Positions 1 to 7,897 of a DNA stretch of 17,441 bases are shown here, piece by piece. The DNA lies in the NCBI GenBank assembly GCA_021789565.1, contig JAJYJL010000035.1:1-17441 (forward strand), read 5' to 3'. The notes beneath the pieces are model-generated. The model searched no databases, was not told the origin of the DNA, and worked only from the letters and a program-made list of their open reading frames with translations. A program made the translations under genes and the position numbers. The stretch is from Acidobacteriota bacterium (lineage in GTDB: Bacteria; Acidobacteriota; Terriglobia; UBA7540). How positions within the stretch are numbered: position 1 is the stretch's first letter; each line of letters begins with the position of its first letter.

Positions 1-647
1 ACCTTTAACGGCCACTATTCGACCGACCCAAAGTATGACCGGCTTATCCTTATGAACCAGCCAGGGATGGTCAACCTGTTCTTGAGAAAGCTGCTGAATC
101 CTTCCAATGTCGATAGGGTTAGTAATCGAGAAGATTTTTCCCCCTGAAATCATAAGTCCGTCCACGAGGTAATCCCGTACCCCACCTGAGATTGCGATAA
201 TCCGATCTGCCAACGGAAAAAGAAACTTGTTGAGGAAACTGATGACCCTCACGGTAACCCGGTCCTTACGAATTTCAAGCGCTCCGGCCCCATGTTCCCC
301 AATAATGATTGCAATCTTCTTCCTTGTCAGCTTGGATGCCAAGATCAAGGCCCAATTTGTGATTCCGCCCATCCCCACTGCAATTTCTGGTTGCTCATCG
401 AGAAGAACTCGTCGTAAACGGAACACTGCGATCAGGTTACACTCAGTTTCCAGAACAGGCTGCCACCGCCCTCAACCCGGAGAATACGTTCGGTGATCCC
501 GTGGGGCACAGGATAGACACAAGCGGTTGAATACGCGACTAACACCGGATCAAACATATCCCGGTACATTAAGTTAAGAATGCTCGAAAGTACTTGCGGA
601 AATCCCCCATCCTTGAGCTCCTAGCAGACAAAAAGAACCTTATGCAT
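1..647 (-). pseudogene. GT4-family glycosyltransferase, broken and cut by the window edge
   Basis: Reading the minus strand from an ATG at 647 gives a typical GT4 (GT-B fold) N-terminus: MHKVLFVC, then a TAG stop at 621-623, then ELKDGGFPQVLSSILNL. That frame ends in a TGA at 432-434. The homologous reading continues one frame over from about 440-470 as RLRRVLLDEQPEIAVGMGG. It then passes through LADRIIAISGGVRDYL to the strongly diagnostic VILWVGRIVAVKG at the left edge, which is the start of the nucleotide-sugar-binding C-terminal domain. The recognisable order of both domains shows that it was once a normal retaining glycosyltransferase. One premature stop and one frameshift make it a pseudogene, unless both are assembly errors. 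It starts 16 bases after the polymerase stop, so it belongs to that operon. The C-terminal domain lies outside the window. Confidence 0.82.
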
Positions 648-663
648 TGACAGCGCGTATCTG

Positions 664-2043
664 TCACGCTTCAGAAACCTTGGAAACCCTCCTGCCTTCT
701 GAAGTGCTATAGCGGCGCGCCAACGGCAACAGAAAAAAGGCGCAAAAAGGGAGGAGCAAAATCAGAGGAGGAACAAAAGCCAACAAAGCACTCGCTATAC
801 CCACCAAAATGGTTCCCGAAATGCTTGCAGCCATAACATAATTCAAAATGCTTCCCCAGAATATGAGCATGACAATGCTCATTGCTTCCTGACGCAATAG
901 ATACCTGTGAATCCACCCGTACACCAGCCCTTGCACGAACGAATAAATCAGTAGGCCAGCCAGCCCCCATTCTACATATCCGGTTGCTCCGAGTGTCAAG
1001 GCCGCGGACAGGCCCGTAGATTGTGCTGGCAAGCCGGTCAGCAAGTTGAACACGTATTCCGTGAGGATCGGCGTTTTGGTCTGTCCCGTCAGTTGCTCCT
1101 CAATTCGCTCCACTTCAAGATGCATTGCTCCGCCGTGCATGGGGCCGAAGCGATTCATGTCCTTGAAAATGAAGTCAACAGGTCCAGCGGCCTCATTTGT
1201 GAGCCGAGTGACAAAGGTCTGCGAAACGCTCCGGGCCTGCCAGTACCCGTAGGAGGACACCAGGCGAACCATTACAATCGCAGCAGATATAGGAACAACA
1301 ACGAGAATAAATGGGAGTATCGATTTCCGAAATTCACGCTTCTTGTTCAGATAGAAGAGCATGATATTGAACCAGATAAAAATCAAAATTGCGGCGGCCT
1401 TCGAGGCCAGCAGTGACTGAGCAAGAATTGCCAGCCCCAATCCCAGATACATCAGTCCCTTCGCTGCTGAAGAGCGCGTCTCTCGATGAACAGCCCAGGC
1501 CACAAGTCCCAAGCTCGCATAACAACCAGGGCCGAATACAGTCATAAGCCGGTTGGATATTCCGCTGGTCGTTTGAACCCAGGCTAAAGCAGGAAAACTC
1601 GAAAAGATTGGAATTCCCTCGTTTGAGAAAAACAGAATCGTGACGCACGTTGCACCAAGTAACGACACGAAAAGACCGACATTCAAGGGCAGGCGTGGAA
1701 AATGCAACATGATCCTGGTGGGATTAGGTTGTCGTTCTGCTTTTGGATCAGGTTCTGGATTGTCGCAGTTCTGGTGTTGGCGCCTGCTTCTGGCTTTTGC
1801 AGTGCGGGTACGGTGCAGCAGGATAAAGTCAGCTGCGAGCAGACCCAGATAAAAAAACCCAAAACCAAGGGCTCCGTAAATGTAGGAAGATCCCCCAAAC
1901 TCAGCGCGAAATTCCAGAAGCCCCACGTACAGGCACGCAAAGACTGCTGCCCAGAAAAAAGGAAGGCTGAAAATATTACCGTATCGCTTGTAGATCAGAA
2001 AAATGATCGCTACGACACAAATGGAGATGGCGAGTTCAATCAC
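664..2043 (-). CDS. Wzy-like O-antigen/oligosaccharide repeat-unit polymerase
   Basis: This is a 459-residue, very hydrophobic protein with about ten to twelve predicted membrane segments, starting with a helix at residues 2-18. Length and topology fit the polymerases that join lipid-linked repeat units in the periplasm (Wzy/EpsG-like). These families conserve little sequence, so the call rests on topology, length and neighbours. A charged, glutamine- and proline-rich loop at about residues 77-112 is probably cytoplasmic. A larger soluble stretch around residues 275-330 would be the periplasmic loop typical of these enzymes. The start is a GTG; no in-frame ATG lies just upstream, and the possible ribosome site (GGGAAG) is weak. 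It follows a methyltransferase by 215 bases and precedes a broken GT4 gene by 16. A Wzx-type or ligase-type membrane protein cannot be excluded, but the repeat-unit polymerase is the best fit. Confidence 0.72.
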   Translation of the reverse strand: MIELAISICVVAIIFLIYKRYGNIFSLPFFWAAVFACLYVGLLEFRAEFGGSSYIYGALGFGFFYLGLLAADFILLHRTRTAKARSRRQHQNCDNPEPDPKAERQPNPTRIMLHFPRLPLNVGLFVSLLGATCVTILFFSNEGIPIFSSFPALAWVQTTSGISNRLMTVFGPGCYASLGLVAWAVHRETRSSAAKGLMYLGLGLAILAQSLLASKAAAILIFIWFNIMLFYLNKKREFRKSILPFILVVVPISAAIVMVRLVSSYGYWQARSVSQTFVTRLTNEAAGPVDFIFKDMNRFGPMHGGAMHLEVERIEEQLTGQTKTPILTEYVFNLLTGLPAQSTGLSAALTLGATGYVEWGLAGLLIYSFVQGLVYGWIHRYLLRQEAMSIVMLIFWGSILNYVMAASISGTILVGIASALLAFVPPLILLLPFCAFFLLPLARRYSTSEGRRVSKVSEA

Positions 2044-2258
2044 GCTGGCTTCCCAAACATCCTTGCGGGTACATTAATTCTCAAAATCCAGAGTGCGCGA
2101 ACGCACGCCGGTGCGGTCACATGATTCTTTTCCATTCAACCGGGCGCTGTTTCTGTTCCGTCAGGCGGCTTGCCGATATGCTGACTCCGTCGGCTCAAGT
2201 GTTTAGTGCCTGCGACTGCATTGGGCATTAGATCAGCCAACTCGTGCCTGCATTGATA

Positions 2259-3122
2259 TTACTCTGCCTTGGTCAGGACACAATTCAAGCTATGCCCAAG
2301 GTTCCATCCTGTAATGCGGAAGGTGGATCGGATCACCGGCCAATAGGCAAAACGCTTTGCCCAATCAAAAAAACTTCCACGATCGCCATAGGCTTCCACG
2401 TCAGAGGGCACGCAACGGGTCATTTTCAACCCACAGATCTCAGCAAGCATCAGGATATTGGGAGGTCCAAAGATCTGAACGTGTTCAATGGGATTGACAT
2501 ACGTTATCCGGTCACCAAACAACGGATGCAATAGCCAGCGCTTGATCATTTGGCCTTGCCTGTTTGGAGTTCGGAAAAAAATCGACCCGCCAGGCCGCAA
2601 GAACTCTGTAAGGTTGCGACAGAATTCAATTGGCTCATCGATATGCTCGATGACATCCCATAACGTGATGATGTCAAATGATGTGACGCCCAGCTTTTCC
2701 ACAGCTGACTTCATGTCAGATTCCACCAAGGAAAACCGCTCTCCGAAAGAACTTCGTGCGTATTTGACAAAGACCGGTACCATATCTATCCCATAGGCAT
2801 CATATCCGTGCTTCAAAGCGAGGCCGACAAACTCACCCCTGCAACAACCAACGTCCAGCAGGCGCGGATGCGAACCGTCGGGAGGCAGAAAATTGAACAG
2901 CCATTTGTACTTATGCAAATTACGGGAACACACATCAATCTGGTGAGAATCAACGTCACTTATGGAATTAAAAAACCGCTGCTTCAGTCGCGGATTACTC
3001 ACCAGCAGACCGCACTTCCGGCATTCCAATATCAGGAAGTGAAAGCCTTCGGACTTGTCATGGAAGGCAAACCGAAATTCACCACTTCCACAAAGAGGAC
3101 AATATGCATAAGTCGCGGGCAT
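2259..3122 (-). CDS. Class I SAM-dependent methyltransferase with N-terminal zinc ribbon
   Basis: The protein has 287 residues from the ATG at 3122. The N-terminus has two Cys pairs (C8/C11 in CPLCGSGEF and C34/C37 in ECRKCGLLVSNPR), a zinc-ribbon arrangement common in Methyltransf_23-type enzymes of polysaccharide clusters. The Rossmann SAM-binding motif I is RLLDVGCCRGEF (about 87-98). GID (111-113) is the acidic end of beta-2 and LWDVIEH (154-160) is motif IV/post-II. The second Cys replaces the usual Gly in GCGxG. The likely role is methylation of a sugar or a glycan end, but the substrate cannot be read from sequence. A GTG at 3137 is an alternative start, 7 bases after the TGA (3145-3147) of an upstream remnant and behind an AG-rich stretch. 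That would imply translational coupling. The polymerase gene follows 215 bases downstream. Confidence 0.85.
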   Translation of the reverse strand: MPATYAYCPLCGSGEFRFAFHDKSEGFHFLILECRKCGLLVSNPRLKQRFFNSISDVDSHQIDVCSRNLHKYKWLFNFLPPDGSHPRLLDVGCCRGEFVGLALKHGYDAYGIDMVPVFVKYARSSFGERFSLVESDMKSAVEKLGVTSFDIITLWDVIEHIDEPIEFCRNLTEFLRPGGSIFFRTPNRQGQMIKRWLLHPLFGDRITYVNPIEHVQIFGPPNILMLAEICGLKMTRCVPSDVEAYGDRGSFFDWAKRFAYWPVIRSTFRITGWNLGHSLNCVLTKAE

Positions 3123-3144
3123 CGTCTGTGTTGTCACAGTTCTT

Positions 3145-3318
3145 TCACTCTTCACCCTTGATGGAAGTACTTCGACAGGTAAAATGCCATTTCGCCAGCC
3201 CGTAAGCGTATCCCTTGAACATGGCCGGCCTGGTCGCGGCCGCCTGGACCGCCTCAATCATTGCTCGGCTCGTATGCTCATTATAATTGAAACCCTCGAC
3301 ATCTTTGTCGGTCCGTTG
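3145..3318 (-). pseudogene. 3' remnant of an unidentified gene
   Basis: Fifty-seven open codons on the minus strand end in a TGA at 3145-3147. They read as a plausible protein C-terminus: DVEGFNYNEH, then RAMIEAVQAAATRPAMFKGY, then a Gly/Trp-containing segment and a basic end. The frame is closed by a TGA at 3319-3321, and there is no convincing start or ribosome site, so the 5' part is lost. I do not recognise the family. A sugar-cluster enzyme is likely only by position between a glycosyltransferase and a methyltransferase. It ends immediately before the possible GTG start of the methyltransferase, as an intact upstream operon gene would. The 185 bases between it and the GT2 stop at 3504 have stops in all minus frames. 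Confidence 0.35.
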
Positions 3319-3503
3319 TCACAAAAAAATGTATGAATTTCCTAAGTTCGCCGTTTGCCCCTATGCAGCGGCTATTAAATTTCCGGCCTATGATCAGCCT
3401 TACGGCATACTGACCCGCTTTCTGAGGAAGCGTAGCGCTGGCAGACTCTTCTATACCAATAGCTCAATTACGATTTTGGACGGCAAATAACCCAAAACAC
3501 AGG

Positions 3504-4544
3504 TTACCGACGCTTGTTTTCTCCAAGCATGGTTCGCTTGCCGAGCCGGCCAAGCGCACCATCGAAAGCCGCTCGGCAGAGGACCTTACATCTTGGGAAC
3601 GGATGGTCATAGAATAACAACGTTGTTGCGGCATACCTTGCCAACACCAACGGTGCAACGAACGGGGCAAGCCATGGTTTCGCATACCTTGTCCTGACAT
3701 AGGTTTCGTTTCGAACATAATAATAGAGTTTCCAGATTTGGGCAAAAGGCACCCCCGCCCCCAGCTTTGCATACCCCAAAAACGTGCGAGGAGATCTCAC
3801 ATGCTGACCTTGTCCATGAAGAACCCTGCTGGAAGGAACCAGGAAAACCTTAAAACGCCTGGAGATCCGATAGATAAACTCCGTATCGTCCCAGTAGATA
3901 AAGAGTTCTCTAAGTGGAAGTCCCACGGCTTCAATAGCGCCTCGCCGGATCATAACTCCTAGAAAACCTGCGGCTTCGATGGGGATCAGCGGAGATGCCA
4001 GAGACTCATGGGTGACAACCAGTTGAAAGCCCATGATCGCGTTGAATCTCTTGTAATGCCCGAAACCGACCGGTAGCCGGCTGGCACCACTCGGACTTGC
4101 CGCCGTGACCCCGTCGGGCTGCTCGGAATGCGGGGCCCCATCTTGGGGACTGGGGTCAAGCACAAGTGACGCCAAGAGCCCGACAGCAGGGTCACCAAAC
4201 GCTGGTGACTCCACCAAGGCTTCGAGTGCATGGGCGGCGGGCTCGACATCGTCGTCCATCACCCAAATCCAATCGTAGCCCTTCTCGTACGCTAACCGGA
4301 TTCCTTCATAGAAGCCTCCGGATCCTCCCTGGTTTTCCTCCAGCCTGACGTGACTGATTCTTCCGTCGTACTTCTGCTTTAACATCTCCTGTGTGCCATC
4401 GGTGGAGGCGTTGTCGATCACTAGAATCTCGTCTGGAGGGCGCTCTTGACTGACGAGGGCACTAAGACAAACATCGAGCAGCGTACGTCGGTTGTAAGTA
4501 ACCACCACCGCTGCAATTCGCAGTCGGTTGTCAGGAGTTGGCAT
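3504..4544 (-). CDS. GT2-family glycosyltransferase (galactofuranosyl/rhamnosyltransferase-like)
   Basis: The protein has 346 residues from the ATG at 4544; a TTG two codons upstream is less likely. The GT-A nucleotide-binding fold is clear: IAAVVVTYNR at about 10-19, DEILVIDNASTDGT at 38-51, NQGGSGGFYEGI at 71-82, and WVMDDDVEP at 94-102, holding the metal-binding acidic triplet. A later YWDDTEF motif carries the likely catalytic base. The GGSGGF and WxMDDD combination is characteristic of the GlfT/rhamnosyltransferase-like branch of GT2, which adds galactofuranose or rhamnose to lipid-linked glycans on the cytoplasmic face. The C-terminus is basic and amphipathic, which would suit membrane association. 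The upstream sequence is purine-rich (AAGAAAGAA) but lacks a strong Shine-Dalgarno core. No intact gene lies upstream for 2 kb, so its promoter should be between 4545 and about 5400. The sugar specificity is unresolved. Confidence 0.88.
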   Translation of the reverse strand: MPTPDNRLRIAAVVVTYNRRTLLDVCLSALVSQERPPDEILVIDNASTDGTQEMLKQKYDGRISHVRLEENQGGSGGFYEGIRLAYEKGYDWIWVMDDDVEPAAHALEALVESPAFGDPAVGLLASLVLDPSPQDGAPHSEQPDGVTAASPSGASRLPVGFGHYKRFNAIMGFQLVVTHESLASPLIPIEAAGFLGVMIRRGAIEAVGLPLRELFIYWDDTEFIYRISRRFKVFLVPSSRVLHGQGQHVRSPRTFLGYAKLGAGVPFAQIWKLYYYVRNETYVRTRYAKPWLAPFVAPLVLARYAATTLLFYDHPFPRCKVLCRAAFDGALGRLGKRTMLGENKRR

Positions 4545-4550
4545 GGACAA

Positions 4551-5483
4551 TTCTTTCTTGTTCTTTGGACGATAAATGACTAACGGCCCTTCGCAAAGAC
4601 CCGATTTCCTACGCCCCTTATCCCCGGAAGATGCTTTGGTTTGTCAGGAGCTTCATAGCAGCGGGGACCCGGCCAGCAACAAGATCATACTGATCCCTTG
4701 TCCCAGCCTGCAAGTGCTCCGTTTTCTGTGTCTAAACGAGAAGTATGCGGCCGGCAGCCCAACTACACCCTTTGTCTCACCGCCTTAGACGTTCCAAGTC
4801 AGCACGCTATTTGAGAAACCACAAGCGCATCGTATTGTCAGTGGTCCATGGCGCCACCCAATGTACTTTCCAGGCTTTCTCAAGGTCCGGCTCCGCAGTT
4901 CACTGCCTCGACCCGGCATTGAATAAGCGAGTCCATGCTTCCTATTGAAGAAAAACCTTTCCTCTCATCGCAAAAGCGATGAGAAACGATTCTTGAGCGG
5001 TTCGCGCACTCAGCCCCCAAGCCAGACGACAGAAATCGTACAGTGATCGCGAGCCAGTTCACTGGTCACAGAACCCGTCCTCCTTGGTCCTCTTGTTATC
5101 CCTTGAACGCCAGTCACATGGCTTCGTTCTTCGGAACAAAGTGGCTAAGAAGATCAAAGTAGTACCTCGTCCGTGCCAGAGAGAGATGCAGATAACCGTG
5201 ACACTCACATCAAACTTTGATTTTACCAAAGAACTTACTCTCGCTGAACTTGGCGTCCACCGAACGAGCCTCGAAGGAAGCTGGTGCATTCTTACCAACG
5301 ATTACAAAATAAAGTGACATTGATCTTCTGTTTCTTCGACTTACCCTCCCCGGCGCTGGTCACTCCACACCTCCGCCTTGGGTCATGCGCTCACTCTCAT
5401 TGTGGCGTTGCCGATCAAATGTAATGGAATTATCGGGCAGGCATTTCTACTGCGGAAGCTGGGTTCCCCGGACGCATACGGCG
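4551..5483. other. Gene-free stretch between the GT2 gene and IS remnants
   Basis: Short open frames exist on both strands (the longest is about 80 codons). None has a recognisable motif, a good ribosome site or protein-like composition. No tRNA or rRNA signature is visible. The only clear structure is the hairpin at 4963-4984. The leader and promoter of the minus-strand GT2 gene are expected here, but I cannot point to a convincing -35/-10 pair. The stretch may be decayed DNA related to the neighbouring transposase remnants. Confidence 0.5.
4963..4984. repeat. Perfect 9-bp hairpin with AAAA loop
   Basis: TCTCATCGC, then AAAA, then GCGATGAGA form an uninterrupted inverted repeat. On the minus strand the hairpin is followed by GGAAAGGTTTTTCTT, which gives a loose resemblance to an intrinsic terminator. 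The T tract starts several bases after the stem and the stem is AT/GC mixed. It could also be a protein-binding palindrome or an end of a decayed mobile element. Confidence 0.45.
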
Positions 5484-5850
5484 CAGACCGTGAATCTGCT
5501 TCGGAAGATCGAAGTCGAGGTAGCAAACGGGAAGAAAGCAGCACAGTCGGCCCGCGAGACAGGGACCTGTGAACAGACCTGCTGCCGGTGGTGGAACCAA
5601 ATTGGCGGGCTGAAGCTGGCTAGGCGAAGCGGCTCAAGGAACTGGAAAGAGAGAACACGCGGTTAGTTGCTGACCTTTCGCTGGGGAAGCACGTCCGGCG
5701 CGAGGTGGCGCAGAGGATAAGCCCCGAGGGGCAGCGTTGTCCTGCGAAGCACGCGCAGCAGGAGTAGGAATTGAGCGAGGAGCACGTCTGTAGGCTGCTG
5801 GGGCAAAGGCGATGGGTACAACAATAGGTTCCGATGATGAGATGGCTCGG
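5484..5850 (+). pseudogene. IS3-family transposase remnant (OrfA plus start of OrfB)
   Basis: From 5484 the plus strand reads NLLRKIEVEVANGK, ARETGTCEQTCCRWW and IGGLKLA. This matches the helix-turn-helix part of IS3-type OrfA (consensus like LREAEVLL.QGK...GIS.QTYYRW...YGGL). After a frame change at about 5620, AKRLKELERENTRLVADLSL continues the leucine-zipper part of OrfA and stops at 5765-5767. Then LSEEHVCRLLGQRRW from 5771 matches the N-terminus of OrfB (SERR.CR.LGQ.RST), ending in a TAG at 5825-5827. The catalytic DDE core is absent. The element is therefore doubly frameshifted and truncated, and cannot encode an active transposase. The OrfA N-terminus upstream of 5484 is not recognisable. 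Confidence 0.8.
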
Positions 5851-6211
5851 GTGCAGATGAGTCCCGCGGTGCAGGCGGCAGGCCCGACGCTGGCTGACGG
5901 CATAGCTCTTACACAGGTATTCCACTGCCGGACGGTACCGTGGAGGCTTCAGAACCCTTTGACAGCACGTCCTGCAGCATGGCCTTATCCAGCATCAGAT
6001 CCGCCACAATCCGTCTCAGATGTGCATTTTCCTCCCGACTCTAGTTCAGCTCCCGGACCCGGTCGACCACTATGCTGCTGCGTTTCTTCTTTCACCGGTT
6101 AAAAGTCTGTTGTAAGACGGCTACCTGGCGGACCAACTCGGCCACTGGAATCCACAGCTCCGCCTGCTTCAAAATCGCTACGATCTGTTCGGCAGAGAAT
6201 CTGTTCTTCAC
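5830..6211 (-). pseudogene. Second IS3-family transposase remnant, opposite strand
   Basis: The minus strand from about 6211 (GTG) reads RFSAEQIVAILKQAEL, PVAELVRQ and QQTFNR, then a stop. It continues with VDRVRELN, another stop, EENAHLRRIVADLMLDKAML and QDVLSK. This is a clear IS3-type OrfA with two in-frame stops, ending at 5909. In the next frame from 5955, LKPPRYRPAVEYL and AVSQRRACRLHR match the start of OrfB, overlapping OrfA as in functional IS3 elements that use a programmed frameshift. Similarity fades at about 5840, where the plus-strand remnant also ends. The sequence differs from the plus-strand copy, so this is a different IS3 lineage and not an inverted duplicate. The DDE catalytic region is missing. 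Confidence 0.8.
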
Positions 6212-6551
6212 AGCAAAACCCTTCTTTTTCCAGGTCCGGATTTTGCCTCAAACTCACTTTCAATGTGGCTCAAAAAATCGAAGGCGTTTCTAAGGTACGA
6301 AAGGAGGGGTCAAAGGCCCCGCTCATGCCTTGCACTCGCCTGCAAATTTTCTCGTAGGCCAGGTATTCCTTTCTCACTTAGTCGTCTGGCTGTTTTTCTG
6401 AAAAGTATGCATGTTATTGATTCTACAACATGTAAGATACGAGCTTGGCACGGACCTCAACGTGCGAAACAAAAGCGGGGAAACCTGCAAATGCAGTTGC
6501 AATAACTACCGGGTATGCTGCTCCATTTGGCAGGGCACCGGAGGAGGGTCT
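6212..6551. other. Leader region upstream of the coiled-coil gene
   Basis: No gene is recognisable in these 340 bases. The right part should contain the promoter for the plus-strand gene starting at 6552. A weak inverted repeat (CATGTT at 6410-6415, AACATG at 6427-6432) lies about 120 bases before the start. No -35/-10 pair with proper spacing stands out. The left part (6212-6280) may include the outer end of the minus-strand IS remnant, but I could not define a terminal inverted repeat or target duplication. Confidence 0.35.
6540..6548 (+). promoter_or_regulatory. Strong ribosome-binding site
   Basis: GGAGGAGGG lies three bases before the ATG at 6552, with the core GGAGG at a normal distance. 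It decides the start of the following gene over an in-frame ATG at 6411, which lacks any such site and would add 47 residues of unlikely composition. Confidence 0.8.
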
Positions 6552-7547
6552 ATGGGTTCAGTCGAAGGAAAATGGAGTGTGGAGTACACCCCAGCAATAG
6601 ATGACACCAAAATCCATTCCTTGGAAGAATGGGATAATGATCAGTCCATCGATACATTGATCTACCACCGGCGGGGGGCTGCCGGTTTGTGGACAGCATT
6701 AGCAGCCTTAGCTGTGGCGCTGGCAGTGGCGGCGGTTTATGGTTATTCCGTAATCAGCAATCATAACGCTAAACTCGAGTGGGTAACCGGCCGCGTGAGC
6801 TCACTCGGAGCGCTTCGTGCCCGTACGAAAAAGCTCGAAACCCTCCTCGGCGACTTGAAAGCCAGACAGGCTAGCCTAGAAACTCAGGTCCAGAAGGTGG
6901 GTACAGATTGGAAGTCCGGGCTGAACCTTGTTCAGCTGCGCGCGGCTGATTTGGTAGCAAACGCCAGACAAAGAGAAGGTAACGATTTAAACCAGCGCGC
7001 AGCCGCCCTCAACTCGCAAGTTGCGCAGATAGTTTCCCGCCAGCATTCGGAGCAAGCTCTTATAGCACAACTCCAAAGGGAGTTGGCTTATACCCGACAG
7101 GACCTGGCCTCTACCAAGACAAGGTATTCTCGCGACTTGGCAGCAATCCAACAGCAACAGGTCTCAAGTAAGCAGGAAATTGACTCCCTCAGCGACGTGC
7201 TGTCCGTGGATCAAATAGAATTCAATGCCGAGAGGAATCGCGACGAGGAAATTGTCAAAGGAGTTTCATTGCATCTGACCGGCACGGACCTTGCTCATCA
7301 AAGATTCCGGGGGTGGATCTGGATTGCTGGAAGCCGCCGCAGGATATGGGTTCGTAACCATCCGGCCGAGCTTCCCGTTGCATTCTACCCGAAGCCTGAC
7401 GGAGATGTTTATGAGCTGGTCGTAACGAAAGTCGGGCCAGAGGACGTTTCCGGCTATCTCCTGGTTCCAAGCGACACAAACGTCCACGAGCAGGACATGG
7501 CATCTAACAGGAAATCCTTAACCAGATCCGACCAAGGGACGTTTTAG
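6552..7547 (+). CDS. Single-pass membrane protein with long coiled coil, unknown function
   Basis: The protein has 331 residues. Residues 1-43 are polar and acidic, followed by one membrane segment at about 44-67 (Ala/Leu/Val-rich). A long, heptad-like region rich in Q, L, A, R and K runs from about 72 to 225, predicted as coiled coil. A compact C-terminal part at about 235-310 has alternating hydrophobic and aromatic residues (RFRGWIWIAGSRRRIWVRNH, VYELVVTKVG), suggesting a small beta domain. With the N-terminus inside, the coiled coil and beta domain would lie in the periplasm. I do not recognise the family. It resembles structural or scaffold proteins of envelope and polysaccharide systems, but no enzymatic motif is visible. 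It is followed on the same strand by the secreted PF10091 enzyme, so a shared role in glucan handling is possible but unproven. Confidence 0.8.
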   Translation: MGSVEGKWSVEYTPAIDDTKIHSLEEWDNDQSIDTLIYHRRGAAGLWTALAALAVALAVAAVYGYSVISNHNAKLEWVTGRVSSLGALRARTKKLETLLGDLKARQASLETQVQKVGTDWKSGLNLVQLRAADLVANARQREGNDLNQRAAALNSQVAQIVSRQHSEQALIAQLQRELAYTRQDLASTKTRYSRDLAAIQQQQVSSKQEIDSLSDVLSVDQIEFNAERNRDEEIVKGVSLHLTGTDLAHQRFRGWIWIAGSRRRIWVRNHPAELPVAFYPKPDGDVYELVVTKVGPEDVSGYLLVPSDTNVHEQDMASNRKSLTRSDQGTF

Positions 7548-7897
7548 AACTCAAAGTCGAGGGCTGGATTTTCATTAGTTCCGCAAGGATCTTCTTTTAC
7601 CTGGCCGCCGTGAGCGGGGCAATATAGGATGAAAGGTGATCGAGGATTTTCAGTTCGAGCACCACTCGGCACCGCGAAAGAATTTTCAATGGAGTCATTT
7701 GCATAGACCAGGCGACGATGTTGGCATCAGGAAGCGCCCGGCAATCAGGCCGAGGAAACCATGGGTTTAATTCGGGGAATTGCGGCCCGGGGAATTTGGG
7801 GGGAAATGGCGCGGGCTGGCGAAGTTTCAGGACATTGGGTATTATAGGTCTGATCCATAGTCGTCCCCTCTCCCGGTATCGTGGCTGGGTTCCTGTC

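Noticed and set aside
1702..2124. Plus-strand open frame of 140 codons
   Set aside because: Antisense to the first part of the polymerase gene, no motif or ribosome site; a shadow of that gene.
6410..6432. Inverted repeat CATGTT/AACATG as a possible operator
   Set aside because: Arms of six bases are expected by chance, and no promoter elements are placed around it.
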